DNA from: Acidobacteriota bacterium
Lineage (GTDB): Bacteria; Acidobacteriota; Vicinamibacteria; Vicinamibacterales; Vicinamibacteraceae
Direction of reading: 5' to 3'
Length of the DNA: 26,488 bases
Assembly (NCBI GenBank): GCA_013695405.1
Contig: JACDAO010000458.1
Coordinates: 1 to 26,488, forward strand
Part shown: positions 19,395 through 26,488 of the stretch, in pieces
Numbering within the stretch: position 1 is the first letter of the stretch
Layout: each line of letters starts with the position of its first letter
Position numbers and translations under genes: made by a program
Notes under the pieces: generated by a model
What the model was told of the DNA's origin: nothing
What the model saw: only the letters and a program-made list of their open reading frames with translations
Database searches by the model: none

Positions 19395-20510
19395 CTACGG
19401 CGTCGCCGTCTGGGTTGTCGTCAGCTTGCCGGCCTCGACGAGCGTGGCGCTGCCGACCGTCACCGTTGTGTCGGGGAAGAACAGCCAGCGCACGCCGCCG
19501 CCGCGCACCGTGCCACCGACTTCCTCGTTGTCGCCGAGGCTGAGCCGGACGACGGCGTCGCCGTAGCCGTAGTAGGGCAACGCGGTCTGGCCAGCCGGCA
19601 CGTTCAGCTTGGGGTTGAAGCCGATGCAGAACTCGCGGAAGCTCTTCGACCCCGGCGCCGAGTCGAGAAAGGTCTGCAGCGCCGCGAGCCCTTCGTCGGC
19701 GGTGGCCTTGGTCACCTTGCCGTCGGCGAAGGTCAGCCGCGCGTTCGTGACGATGGCGGTGCCGAAGCGTGCCTTGGGAATGACCAGCGTGCCCTGCACC
19801 GAGGCTTCCACAGGCGCCACCCGCAGCACCCCCGCCGGCAGTTCGATCTCGCGGTCGACCCGGACCTTCGCCGACTGCATGCGCGCGGCGGAGGCATCGC
19901 CGTCCTGCTTGTTGAACGGACGATCGCCGATCCGGAAGCGCAGGTCGGTGCCGCCGGGCGTGGTGACGCGCGTCTCACCCGAGCGCAGCAGCGCGACCGC
20001 CGCGTCCTGGCGCTGAGCCAAAGCGGCATAGTCGATGTTCAGCGCGTCGACGTAGACCGCGTCGTACGGCGCGGTGTGCGGCACGGGCAGGCCGTCCACG
20101 TCCCGCGTGCCGCCGTTCCAGTGGAAGTGGATCTGCCGGCCCTTGCCCGCGTCGAGCCAACTGGCCAGCAGCGCGCGCTCGGACGCCGCGGTGGTGGCGG
20201 TCTCGCCGGCGGGCAGCCAGATGTAGACATCGGTGCGGGCCAACCGCTCGGCCAGATCTGCCGCCGGGGCATAGGTCAGCGATTCGACCCTGGCGCCAGC
20301 CGCTTCCAGTTGCCGGCGCACGACGGGTTCGAGTGCGCCGAGCGTCTGGGGGTCGTAGCGCAGCAGCACCCGTTCGCCGCTGGTTACTTTGAGCGCCGAG
20401 ACGATGCGGGCGGCCAGCGCGGGATAGGGAATGTCGTCGGCGGCGCGGGCCGGCAGCGCGCCCAGGGTCAGTGCCCCAGCGAGCAACAAAGGCAGTCCGT
20501 GCGTGTTCAT
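19395..20510 (-). CDS. Exported M29 aminopeptidase-like protein, ligands degenerate
   Basis: 371 residues with a Sec signal peptide (cut near residue 23, ALPARAA). The N-terminal domain fits the M29 (aminopeptidase T/AmpS) layout: RIVSALKVTSGERVLLRYD, LEAAGARV. The C-terminal domain is colinear with M29 (LPAGVLRVAPVEASVQGTLVI; REFCIGFNP; GYGDAVVRLSLGDNEEVGG; RWLFFPDTTVTVG). The usual metal-binding positions look changed: GGEV is AGVL at about 227-230, H-x-A-L-G is VRLSLG, and the H-x-D element is RWLF. Glu294 remains. It may be a binding or scaffolding derivative, or use other ligands. It lies 44 nt after the receptor gene on the same strand and 17 nt from the convergent enolase-like gene. 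Confidence 0.6.
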   Translation of the reverse strand: MNTHGLPLLLAGALTLGALPARAADDIPYPALAARIVSALKVTSGERVLLRYDPQTLGALEPVVRRQLEAAGARVESLTYAPAADLAERLARTDVYIWLPAGETATTAASERALLASWLDAGKGRQIHFHWNGGTRDVDGLPVPHTAPYDAVYVDALNIDYAALAQRQDAAVALLRSGETRVTTPGGTDLRFRIGDRPFNKQDGDASAARMQSAKVRVDREIELPAGVLRVAPVEASVQGTLVIPKARFGTAIVTNARLTFADGKVTKATADEGLAALQTFLDSAPGSKSFREFCIGFNPKLNVPAGQTALPYYGYGDAVVRLSLGDNEEVGGTVRGGGVRWLFFPDTTVTVGSATLVEAGKLTTTQTATP

Positions 20511-20554
20511 GTCTGTTCTCCAGGGAAGGCCAGTGCTGCCACCGGCCGGGTTGT

Positions 20555-23356
20555 TCAGAACGTGATCTTGAAGCCGACGCGCACCAACCGGGCGTCGAGG
20601 TTGCGCGAGATGCGCCCGAGCGCGGCGCCGACCTGCTCGACCTCGGTCACCGAGGCGTTCTCGTTCAAGACGTTGTAGACCTCGAGCAACGGCTCGGCGG
20701 TGGCACCACGGCCGATCGAGAAGCGGCGCCCGAATCGCAGGTCGAGCAGCGACTGATTGGGCTTGCGGACGTCGCCGGCCGGCAGCAACTGCACGTCCTG
20801 GCTGACCTGCCGCAACTCCGGCACGATCGCTCGGGTCACCGTGTAGATGCGCCGCAGCGGCTGCCCGGCGTAGTGCGCGAAGTGCGCCGACGCCGACAGC
20901 TGCCAGGGCAGCTGATAGATGCCCGAGACGTTGACGATGACGCGCGAGTCGAGCAGGTCGTAGCCGGCCGAGTTGATCCGGTCGTTGGGGTTGGTGCTCG
21001 CCGACGTGTCGGCCTGGTTGCGGCCGACGGTGACGCCCCCGAACAGCGTCAGGCCGCCGCTGAAGCGCCGGTTGGCGGTGAACTCCACGCCCTGGTAGCG
21101 CTGGTCGAGCAGGTCAGAGTTGCTCAGTACGTTGTCGACCCGGCCGATGCTCGCCGCGGTCTGGTTGTAGATGGTGAACGACGAACCGTCGAGCGGGTTG
21201 GTGATCTCGCGCGGCGTGAAGTCGTCGGCCGAGACCGCGACGTTGACCACGGCGGTCAGATCGCGGTAGTCGCGCCGGAAGTAGCTGAATGCCACCGCGA
21301 AATCGTCAGCCAGCTGGTGCTCGAGAGTAGCGGTGTACTCCCATTGCGTCGGCCGCTTCAGGCCAGGTGCAATGCGCACGGTGGCGCCACGATCGAGCGC
21401 GCCCTGGCCCGGCCCGATCTCGTCGAGCTGCGGCACCAGGTCGCCGTTGCGGTCGGTCCAGGCCCGGTTCTCGGTGTTCTGACGCAGCGGGTTGAACTGG
21501 TCGATCAGCTGCGAACCCTGGCGCTGCGCGTACTGACTGGCGCTGGCCTTGATCACGGTGCGGCCGGTGCCCGAGAGATCGTAGGTCGCCGACAGACGCG
21601 GCACGAAAGAATTCCACGCCACCACGTTGGACTGCGAGGCGAAGGTCCGTTCAGGCACGAACTGCCCGGCCGCCGCCGACTGCGCACCGAGGCTGCCGGT
21701 GTGCCGCTCGAAGCGCAGGCCCGGGTTGACCGTCAGCCGGCGCGTCAGCGCCCACGAGTCCTGCACGAACACCCCGAGCTCGAACTGGCTCATGTTGGTG
21801 CTGACCGGGGTGTTGTAGACGGTGACCGAATCCGGCACGCCGTTGCGATAGCGCGCCACCAGGTCGCCGTGGCCGAGCGAATCGAAGATCTGCCCGTACG
21901 GCGCGTGCTGCACCTGAACGCCGGTGCGGATCTGGTGCTCGCCGCGCCACCGTGGCAGCCACGACAGCACCGCGTTGAAGGTGCGCCGCTCCTGGTTGGC
22001 GTTGACCATCGACGGCGGCGGCGCGCCGGTCAGGGTCGACTGGGTGATGTCGACGCGCGGCAGCGCAGCGGCCGCCAGATCGGGCTGGTAGTCGAGCGAC
22101 CACGGCACGTAGTACCAGGAGAAGCCGGTGTCGAGCAGCAGCGTCGGACTCAGCGTCGAGGTCAGCTTGGTGTTGGCCACCGGTCCGCCGAGCGGCGAGT
22201 AGTAGCTGGCCTCCGGCGAGACGAACTGATACGCGGCGGTGGTCTGCCGCCGGTGCTCGCGCAGCTTGTAGTTGTAGTCGACGAAGCCGGTCAGCCGGTT
22301 GGCCGGGTTGATTTGCCACGTCAGTTTGCCCGAGGCGTTCCAGATGTAGTTCTCGTCGAGCGCCTGCGATCCGTCGGGGTTGAAGGTGTTGGCCTCGAAG
22401 CGATCGACCTGGAACCGGCGGGCACTGCCGTAGAACCACAGGCTGTCACGCTTGATCGGGCCACCGACGCCGCCGTTCAGGTCGTAGAAGATGTCCATCG
22501 CGCTCGGCGCGCGCAGACCGCGCGCGCGCTGATCGTCGCTGACGTTGCTGCCCTGCAGGCCGCTGCCGGTGTAGGTGGCGAACAGATCGCCGCGGAACTG
22601 GTTGCCGCCGTCCTTGGTCACCATGTTGACGCTGACCCCGCCGGCGCCGATCTCGGCCGGCAAGGCGCGGGTCTGGACCACGATCTCCTGGTACGCGCCC
22701 TGGTTCGGATACTGCCCCGAGACCCCGCCCGACCCGGTGTTGGAGGTCATGTCCAGACCATCGGTGTTCCAGATCAGATCGCGCGTCTGCGAGCCGTGAA
22801 TCGACACGCCGGCGGTCTGCCCGGTTTCCGATCCGCCGATGTCCGGCCGCGCGGTGACCGCGCCGGGCACCAGCATCACCGCGACATTGGGGACGCGACC
22901 GACCGGGATGCCTTCGATCAACTCCTGGTACAGCGGCCGTTCCGACGATCCCGACCGGGTGTCGATGACCGGCGCGCCGCCGCGCACAGTGATCGCGTCC
23001 TCTATCGCGCCGACCGGCAGGCTGGCGTCGACGGTGGTGGTCACCGACGTGCTCAGCACCACCCGCTCCTGGCGGACCGACTGGAACCCGCCCAGCGAGA
23101 ACGTCACGGTGTACTCGCCGGCGCGCAGGTCGACCACACGGTACCGCCCGTCGTCGGCCGTCACCGTCGCCGTGGCGCCCTCGATCAGCGCCGGGCTGCG
23201 GACCTCGACCGTGACGCCGGGCAGCGCGCCACCGGACCCATCCACGACCGCGCCGACCAGCGTGGCGGTGGACTGCGCCAACAGGATGCCCGGGCTGCCG
23301 GTGACAACGGCCCAGGCCAGCAGCAGAGCGAACCTCCGCAGCAGCGTGCGAGACAT
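20555..23356 (-). CDS. TonB-dependent receptor with CarboxypepD_reg domain
   Basis: Outer-membrane receptor of 933 residues. ATG 23356 has an AAAGGA ribosome-binding site and a signal peptide (MSRTLLRRFALLLAWAVV...ILLAQ). Next are a carboxypeptidase-regulatory-like domain (about 28-110: ATLVGAVVDGSGGALPGVTV, DGRYRVVDLRAGEYTV) and the plug (VPNVAVMLVPGAV, ETGQTAGVSIHGSQ, EIVVQTRALPAEIGAGGVSVNMVTKDGGN). The long barrel follows and ends in a final Phe (LVRVGFKITF). A loop DRNGDLVPQLDE may bind calcium. A frame extension to 23446 is not preferred. It is cotranscribed with the M29-like gene (44-nt gap). Substrate unknown; peptides are a guess from the neighbour. Confidence 0.9.
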   Translation of the reverse strand: MSRTLLRRFALLLAWAVVTGSPGILLAQSTATLVGAVVDGSGGALPGVTVEVRSPALIEGATATVTADDGRYRVVDLRAGEYTVTFSLGGFQSVRQERVVLSTSVTTTVDASLPVGAIEDAITVRGGAPVIDTRSGSSERPLYQELIEGIPVGRVPNVAVMLVPGAVTARPDIGGSETGQTAGVSIHGSQTRDLIWNTDGLDMTSNTGSGGVSGQYPNQGAYQEIVVQTRALPAEIGAGGVSVNMVTKDGGNQFRGDLFATYTGSGLQGSNVSDDQRARGLRAPSAMDIFYDLNGGVGGPIKRDSLWFYGSARRFQVDRFEANTFNPDGSQALDENYIWNASGKLTWQINPANRLTGFVDYNYKLREHRRQTTAAYQFVSPEASYYSPLGGPVANTKLTSTLSPTLLLDTGFSWYYVPWSLDYQPDLAAAALPRVDITQSTLTGAPPPSMVNANQERRTFNAVLSWLPRWRGEHQIRTGVQVQHAPYGQIFDSLGHGDLVARYRNGVPDSVTVYNTPVSTNMSQFELGVFVQDSWALTRRLTVNPGLRFERHTGSLGAQSAAAGQFVPERTFASQSNVVAWNSFVPRLSATYDLSGTGRTVIKASASQYAQRQGSQLIDQFNPLRQNTENRAWTDRNGDLVPQLDEIGPGQGALDRGATVRIAPGLKRPTQWEYTATLEHQLADDFAVAFSYFRRDYRDLTAVVNVAVSADDFTPREITNPLDGSSFTIYNQTAASIGRVDNVLSNSDLLDQRYQGVEFTANRRFSGGLTLFGGVTVGRNQADTSASTNPNDRINSAGYDLLDSRVIVNVSGIYQLPWQLSASAHFAHYAGQPLRRIYTVTRAIVPELRQVSQDVQLLPAGDVRKPNQSLLDLRFGRRFSIGRGATAEPLLEVYNVLNENASVTEVEQVGAALGRISRNLDARLVRVGFKITF

Positions 23357-23374
23357 GACAGTTCCTTTCGAAGA

Positions 23375-23394
23375 CAGCTCGCGCGGGCGAGCTG
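23375..23394 (-). promoter_or_regulatory. Hairpin in the receptor 5' leader
   Basis: A perfect 8-bp inverted repeat, CAGCTCGC with GCGAGCTG, encloses four bases and lies 18 nt upstream of the receptor start. It would form a stable stem before the ribosome-binding site in the message. The rest of the gap 23357-23765 holds no convincing gene or terminator. Confidence 0.4.
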
Positions 23395-23765
23395 GTGGAG
23401 CGACGGCGGCGCACGCTGTGCGACGCACGGCCGCGGATCGCGGCACGCGTCAACTCCGGCTGACGTAACGATGTGGTGAACGGGACCTCACGCCTCGCCC
23501 GCAGGCGAACCGTGCAGGGCGATCAGTGGCGCGAGGCTATCGACAGATGCAGGACGGACAGCAACAGGCGCACATCGTCATGCGGCACATCACGGGCGTG
23601 ACGTGGGAGGGCAGGGACATGCCGACGCAGGACGGAAGTTCAGTGGCCATGATGCAGTGGCCCGGGCTGACAGCAGCACGCGGGCACCACCGAGCATACG
23701 TCATGCCGAGTTGCACGGAAGGCGCATGTGTGGCATACGAGAAGCCCGAAGCCCCCTGAGCCCCC

Positions 23766-24257
23766 ATGTTCGCCCTCGACCCCTTCATCGCCGCGCAGGA
23801 CGCAGCTCACGCGGGCTTCGACGATGCGATGGCGGAACTGCGCGCCGGCCGCAAGTCGGGCCACTGGATCTGGTACGTGTTCCCACAGCTGGCCGGGCTG
23901 GGCCAGTCCGAGATGTCTCGGAGATTCGGGCTTCGCGATCTCGCGGACGCGGAGGCGTACGTGCGTCATCAGGTGCTCGGGGCGCGGTTGATCGAGGCCG
24001 TCGACACGGTGTGGGCGCAGGTGCGCCGCGTGCCGCCTCCGCCGCTCCACGTCCTGATGGGGTCGCGCATCGACGCGCTCAAGCTGGTGTCGTCGCTGAC
24101 GCTGTTCGAGGGCGTGGCGTTGCGACTGGCTGCCGGCGAGTCGAACGACGACGTCGCGCAACTGGCCCAGCGCGCTGGCGAGGTGCTGGCGATAGCCGCG
24201 GCCCAAGGCTATCCGCGCTGCGCCCTCACGGCCGCCACCCTTTCCAGGCGACCGTGA
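23766..24257 (+). CDS. DUF1810 family protein
   Basis: 163-residue soluble protein matching DUF1810: DPFIAAQDAAHAGFDDAMAEL at the N terminus, then the hallmark GRKSGHWIWYVFPQLAGLGQSEMSRRFGL (about residues 28-56), LADAEAYVRHQVLGARLIEAV, and MGSRIDALKLVSSLTLFE (about 96-113). Homologues are widespread small proteins of unknown function; the WYVFPQ and KL-x-SS-x-TLF pieces identify the family. No signal peptide. It ends 22 nt before the oxidoreductase start and may share its transcript. Confidence 0.9.
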   Translation: MFALDPFIAAQDAAHAGFDDAMAELRAGRKSGHWIWYVFPQLAGLGQSEMSRRFGLRDLADAEAYVRHQVLGARLIEAVDTVWAQVRRVPPPPLHVLMGSRIDALKLVSSLTLFEGVALRLAAGESNDDVAQLAQRAGEVLAIAAAQGYPRCALTAATLSRRP

Positions 24258-24279
24258 CGCGGCGGTATGATCGCGGGCC

Positions 24280-25473
24280 ATGCCCGCACACGTGGTCACG
24301 ATGCTCGGCGCCGGCCTGATCGGCGACTTCTACACCCGCACCCTGCATGCGCAGCGCAGTCGCGATCGCGTCGGCGTGATCTACGCCAGAAAAGCCGATC
24401 GGGCCGCGGCCTTCGCGGCGCGCTGGGACATCGCGCATCACGTCACCGACCTGTCCGAGGCCATCGAGCACCCCGCGTCCGACGTGGTGGTCGTGGCACT
24501 GCCCAATCACCTCCACGAGGAGGCGGTGACGCTGGCGGCGCGTGCCGGCAAGGCCGTGCTGTGCACCAAGCCGCTGGGGCGCACCGCAGACGAGGCCTGG
24601 CGGATGCAACAGGCGGTGGAGAAGGCTGGCGTGTTCGCAGGCTACCTCGAGGACCTGTGCTAGACGCCCAAGACCCTCAAGGCGGTCGCGTCGGTGCGCG
24701 ACGGCGCGATAGGCGAGGTCACCTGGGTACGCGCCCGCGAGGCGCATCCGGGACCGCACGCCGCCTGGTTCTGGGACACGCGGCTGACCGGAGGCGGCGC
24801 GATCATCGACCTCGGCTGCCACTGTATCGAGATCATCCGCAACTTCGTGGGCAAGCAGAACCGTCCGGTCGAGGTGATGTGCCAGGCCGACACCCTGGTC
24901 CACCCAATCGAGGCCGAGGACAACGCCGTGGCGTTGATCCGCTTCGCCTCGGGGGCAATCGGCCAGTTCGAAGTCAGCTGGACTTTCCGGGGCGGCATGG
25001 ACCTGCGCGACGAAGTGGCCGGGACGCACGGCACGATCTGGCTGAACCACTTCCTGCGCACCGGGTTCGAGATGTTCACGGCCGCGCCGCGGGATGGCTA
25101 CGTGGCCGAGAAGGCCGAGACCAGCGCCGGCTGGCTGTTCCCGGTCGGCGACGAGGTCGCCGAACTCGGCTACGTCGACATGTTCACCGACATGTTCGAC
25201 GCGCTCGAGGCCGGGCGTGCGCCGCGCGAGACGTTCCACGACGGCGTGGTGGTCAATGCCGTGATGGACGCGGCGTACCGATCGGCGCGATCGCGGCAAT
25301 GGGAGGCGGTGACGGTCCCCGGCTGGCACGGCGAAGACACGCCGCACCTGCACGTCGAGCCCGAACGCTTCGAGGGACAGCTGGTCGTCAAGCGCGAGCT
25401 GCTGCCGGATGGTCGCGCGAAGCTCATTCTGCGGCACCCGGAGAGCGGCGACTTCTCGGAGCGGGAACTCTGA
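24280..25473 (+). pseudogene. Gfo/Idh/MocA oxidoreductase with internal TAG
   Basis: ATG 24280 opens an NAD(P)-binding Rossmann domain ([18 protein letters not shown]) with the conserved CTKPLG. After 127 codons the frame meets TAG at 24661-24663 in the context GYLEDLC-stop-TPKTLKA. The same frame then continues without another stop to 25473 and encodes the whole second domain: [63 protein letters not shown]. Family members have Tyr (or another residue) at that codon, so one base change TAC/TAT to TAG would explain it. A GTG at 24694 could restart the C-terminal half. The reading frame is otherwise full length (~396 codons). Sequencing error cannot be excluded. Confidence 0.85.
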
Positions 25474-25498
25474 CGCGGAGCACGCCGGGCACTCCGCG
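25474..25498 (+). terminator. Hairpin after oxidoreductase, no T tract
   Basis: A perfect 7-bp stem CGCGGAG/CTCCGCG with an 11-nt loop starts directly after the stop codon at 25471-25473. No T run follows, so termination would be weak or need a factor. The remaining gap to 25623 shows no gene. Confidence 0.4.
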
Positions 25499-25623
25499 CG
25501 GTTCAGGGTTGTCTGCTTGTCATGGAACTGTCCCCCTCAGGCGGCGGGCCGGCAGGACGGTCCGGCTGGCAATCCTGCGGCTCAGTACCGCTGCCGTGCC
25601 TCGAAGGCTCACAATAGGCGGCG

Positions 25624-26094
25624 ATGAGGTCGTTAGCCGCCGAGCTGCCTGGTGTTCTGGGCGTGGATCACGTCGCCGTGGCGGTGCGTCGCGGCGACCT
25701 CGAGACGCACGTGGCGGCCTATGCGCTGCTCGGCTTCACCGAGATCCATCGCGAGGACGTCCTCGGCACCGATCAGGTCCGCGAGGTGCTGTTGCGCATC
25801 GGCGACGGGCCGCACCTGCTGCAGTTGCTCGAGCCGCTGTCCGATGCGTCGCCGGTGGCCCGGCAGATGGCCCGCAACGACGGCCGCGGCGGCCTGGCGC
25901 ACGTCGCGCTCCGTGTCGCCGATGCGCAGGCCGCCTTCGACGACCTCGCGGCCAAGGGCTTTGCGATCATCGACGCCGCACCGCGCCCGGGGTCGCGCGG
26001 CACGACCGTCTTCTTCGTGCACCCGAAGAGCCGCGGCGACGTCGCCTTCGGGTACCTGCTCGAGGTCGTCGAGCTGCCGGCCAACAATGGCTGA
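25624..26094 (+). CDS. mce: Methylmalonyl-CoA epimerase
   Basis: 156-residue VOC-fold protein. It interconverts (R)- and (S)-methylmalonyl-CoA in the propionyl-CoA/succinyl-CoA pathway. Two beta-alpha-beta repeats supply the metal site: His in VDHVAVAV (about residue 16), Gln in HLLQLLEPLS (about 67), His in GLAHVALRV (about 98), and Glu in YLLEVVEL (about 148). The segment PRPGSRGTTVFFVHPKS is diagnostic for methylmalonyl-CoA epimerases. It overlaps the next gene, the mutase small subunit, by 8 nt, a strong sign of coupled expression. Confidence 0.88.
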   Translation: MRSLAAELPGVLGVDHVAVAVRRGDLETHVAAYALLGFTEIHREDVLGTDQVREVLLRIGDGPHLLQLLEPLSDASPVARQMARNDGRGGLAHVALRVADAQAAFDDLAAKGFAIIDAAPRPGSRGTTVFFVHPKSRGDVAFGYLLEVVELPANNG

Positions 26095-26488
26095 CGCCCC
26101 ATCAAATAAGCGATCCTCGACCGATCTGCTGGCCCTCGCCGAGCACTTCCCGCCGGTGTCCACCGCGGCCTGGCAGGCCCGCATCGCGCAGGACCTGGCC
26201 GGTGCCGATGCCGCCGCCAGCCTGATCTGGCGCACCGGACAGGGCATCGACGTCAAGCCGTTCTACCGGTGCGCCGACCTCGACGGACTCGAGGCACAGA
26301 CGGCCGCCGTGCCGGGGGAGGCGCCGTTCGTGCGCGGTGGCCTGGCGCCGTGGGCGATGATCGAGCACGCCGACCCGCCTCCCGACGCGATTCGCGTCGA
26401 CACGCGTCACGACGAGGGCGCCACGGCGGTGGAGCAACTGGCGTGGGCGCTGGCCGAAGGCACGCAGCGCCTGGCGGCGGCGGCCGCC
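26087..26488 (+). CDS. mutA: Methylmalonyl-CoA mutase small subunit, 3' partial
   Basis: ATG 26087 overlaps the epimerase stop by 8 nt, and the frame stays open to the window end (134 codons). The N terminus has the family pattern: FPPVSTAAWQARIAQDLAGADAAASLIWRT, then GIDVKPFYRCADLDGL and PFVRGGLAPWAMIEHADPPPD. The small subunit pairs with the B12-binding large subunit that isomerises methylmalonyl-CoA to succinyl-CoA. The rest of the gene and the expected mutB-like partner lie beyond the window. Confidence 0.85.
   Translation, partial: MADAPSNKRSSTDLLALAEHFPPVSTAAWQARIAQDLAGADAAASLIWRTGQGIDVKPFYRCADLDGLEAQTAAVPGEAPFVRGGLAPWAMIEHADPPPDAIRVDTRHDEGATAVEQLAWALAEGTQRLAAAAA

Noticed and set aside
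20471..23479. A 1002-codon open frame on the plus strand, opposite the second receptor
   Set aside because: It is rich in Val, Arg, His and Asp with no recognisable domain, and lies antisense to a full receptor. Long antisense frames are common in such GC-rich genes.
23526..23759. 77-codon plus-strand ORF before the DUF1810 gene
   Set aside because: No ribosome-binding site, no domain and atypical composition; the region is treated as intergenic.
24661..24663. Pyrrolysine or other recoding of TAG in the oxidoreductase
   Set aside because: No recoding element or pyrrolysine gene is visible in the window, and the family has an ordinary residue at this position; nonsense mutation or sequence error is simpler.

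Overview
The window is GC-rich bacterial DNA with strong G/C third-position bias. It most resembles an Acidobacteriota genome, probably Vicinamibacteria-like. The main clues are two large Oar-type TonB-dependent receptors with N-terminal carboxypeptidase-regulatory-like domains and terminal Phe, a bacterial GlnRS, and a Gfo/Idh/MocA oxidoreductase of the kind common in Acidobacteriota and Planctomycetes. This placement is inference from gene content; no rRNA gene is present.

Layout. 1-4 kb: the 3' end of an AsmA-like gene, a complete tRNA-His (GUG) on the minus strand with its own extended -10 promoter, a DUF2177 membrane protein, glnS on the minus strand and a small acidic ORF upstream of glnS. 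4-7.3 kb: csbD-like stress gene with a perfect intrinsic terminator, a minus-strand haem catalase, and a ROK-family sugar kinase-like gene on the plus strand. 7.4-11 kb: an exported beta-propeller/alpha-helical two-domain protein, then an exported TPR protein with two EF-hand loops. 11.2-14.3 kb: a lipoprotein alpha/beta hydrolase (minus), the wreck of an intradiol ring-cleavage dioxygenase, a DUF1453-like membrane protein and a DUF5009/HGSNAT-like membrane acyltransferase (minus).

14.4-23.4 kb: two TonB receptor units facing each other. The plus-strand unit has a near-consensus sigma-70 promoter, a long structured leader, an Oar-like receptor and, 18 nt later, a Tat-exported enolase-superfamily enzyme. 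The minus-strand unit has a second receptor followed by an exported M29-aminopeptidase-like protein that seems to have lost most metal ligands. The units converge with 17 nt between their stop codons. Each couples outer-membrane uptake to one periplasmic protein. This is the most system-like part of the window.

23.5-26.5 kb: a DUF1810 gene, a Gfo/Idh/MocA oxidoreductase interrupted by one in-frame TAG, methylmalonyl-CoA epimerase, and the start of the methylmalonyl-CoA mutase small subunit, which overlaps the epimerase by 8 nt (propionate/methylmalonyl-CoA pathway).

Two genes are visibly decayed: the intradiol dioxygenase remnant and the amber-interrupted oxidoreductase. No CRISPR array, insertion sequence, integrase or prophage gene was seen.
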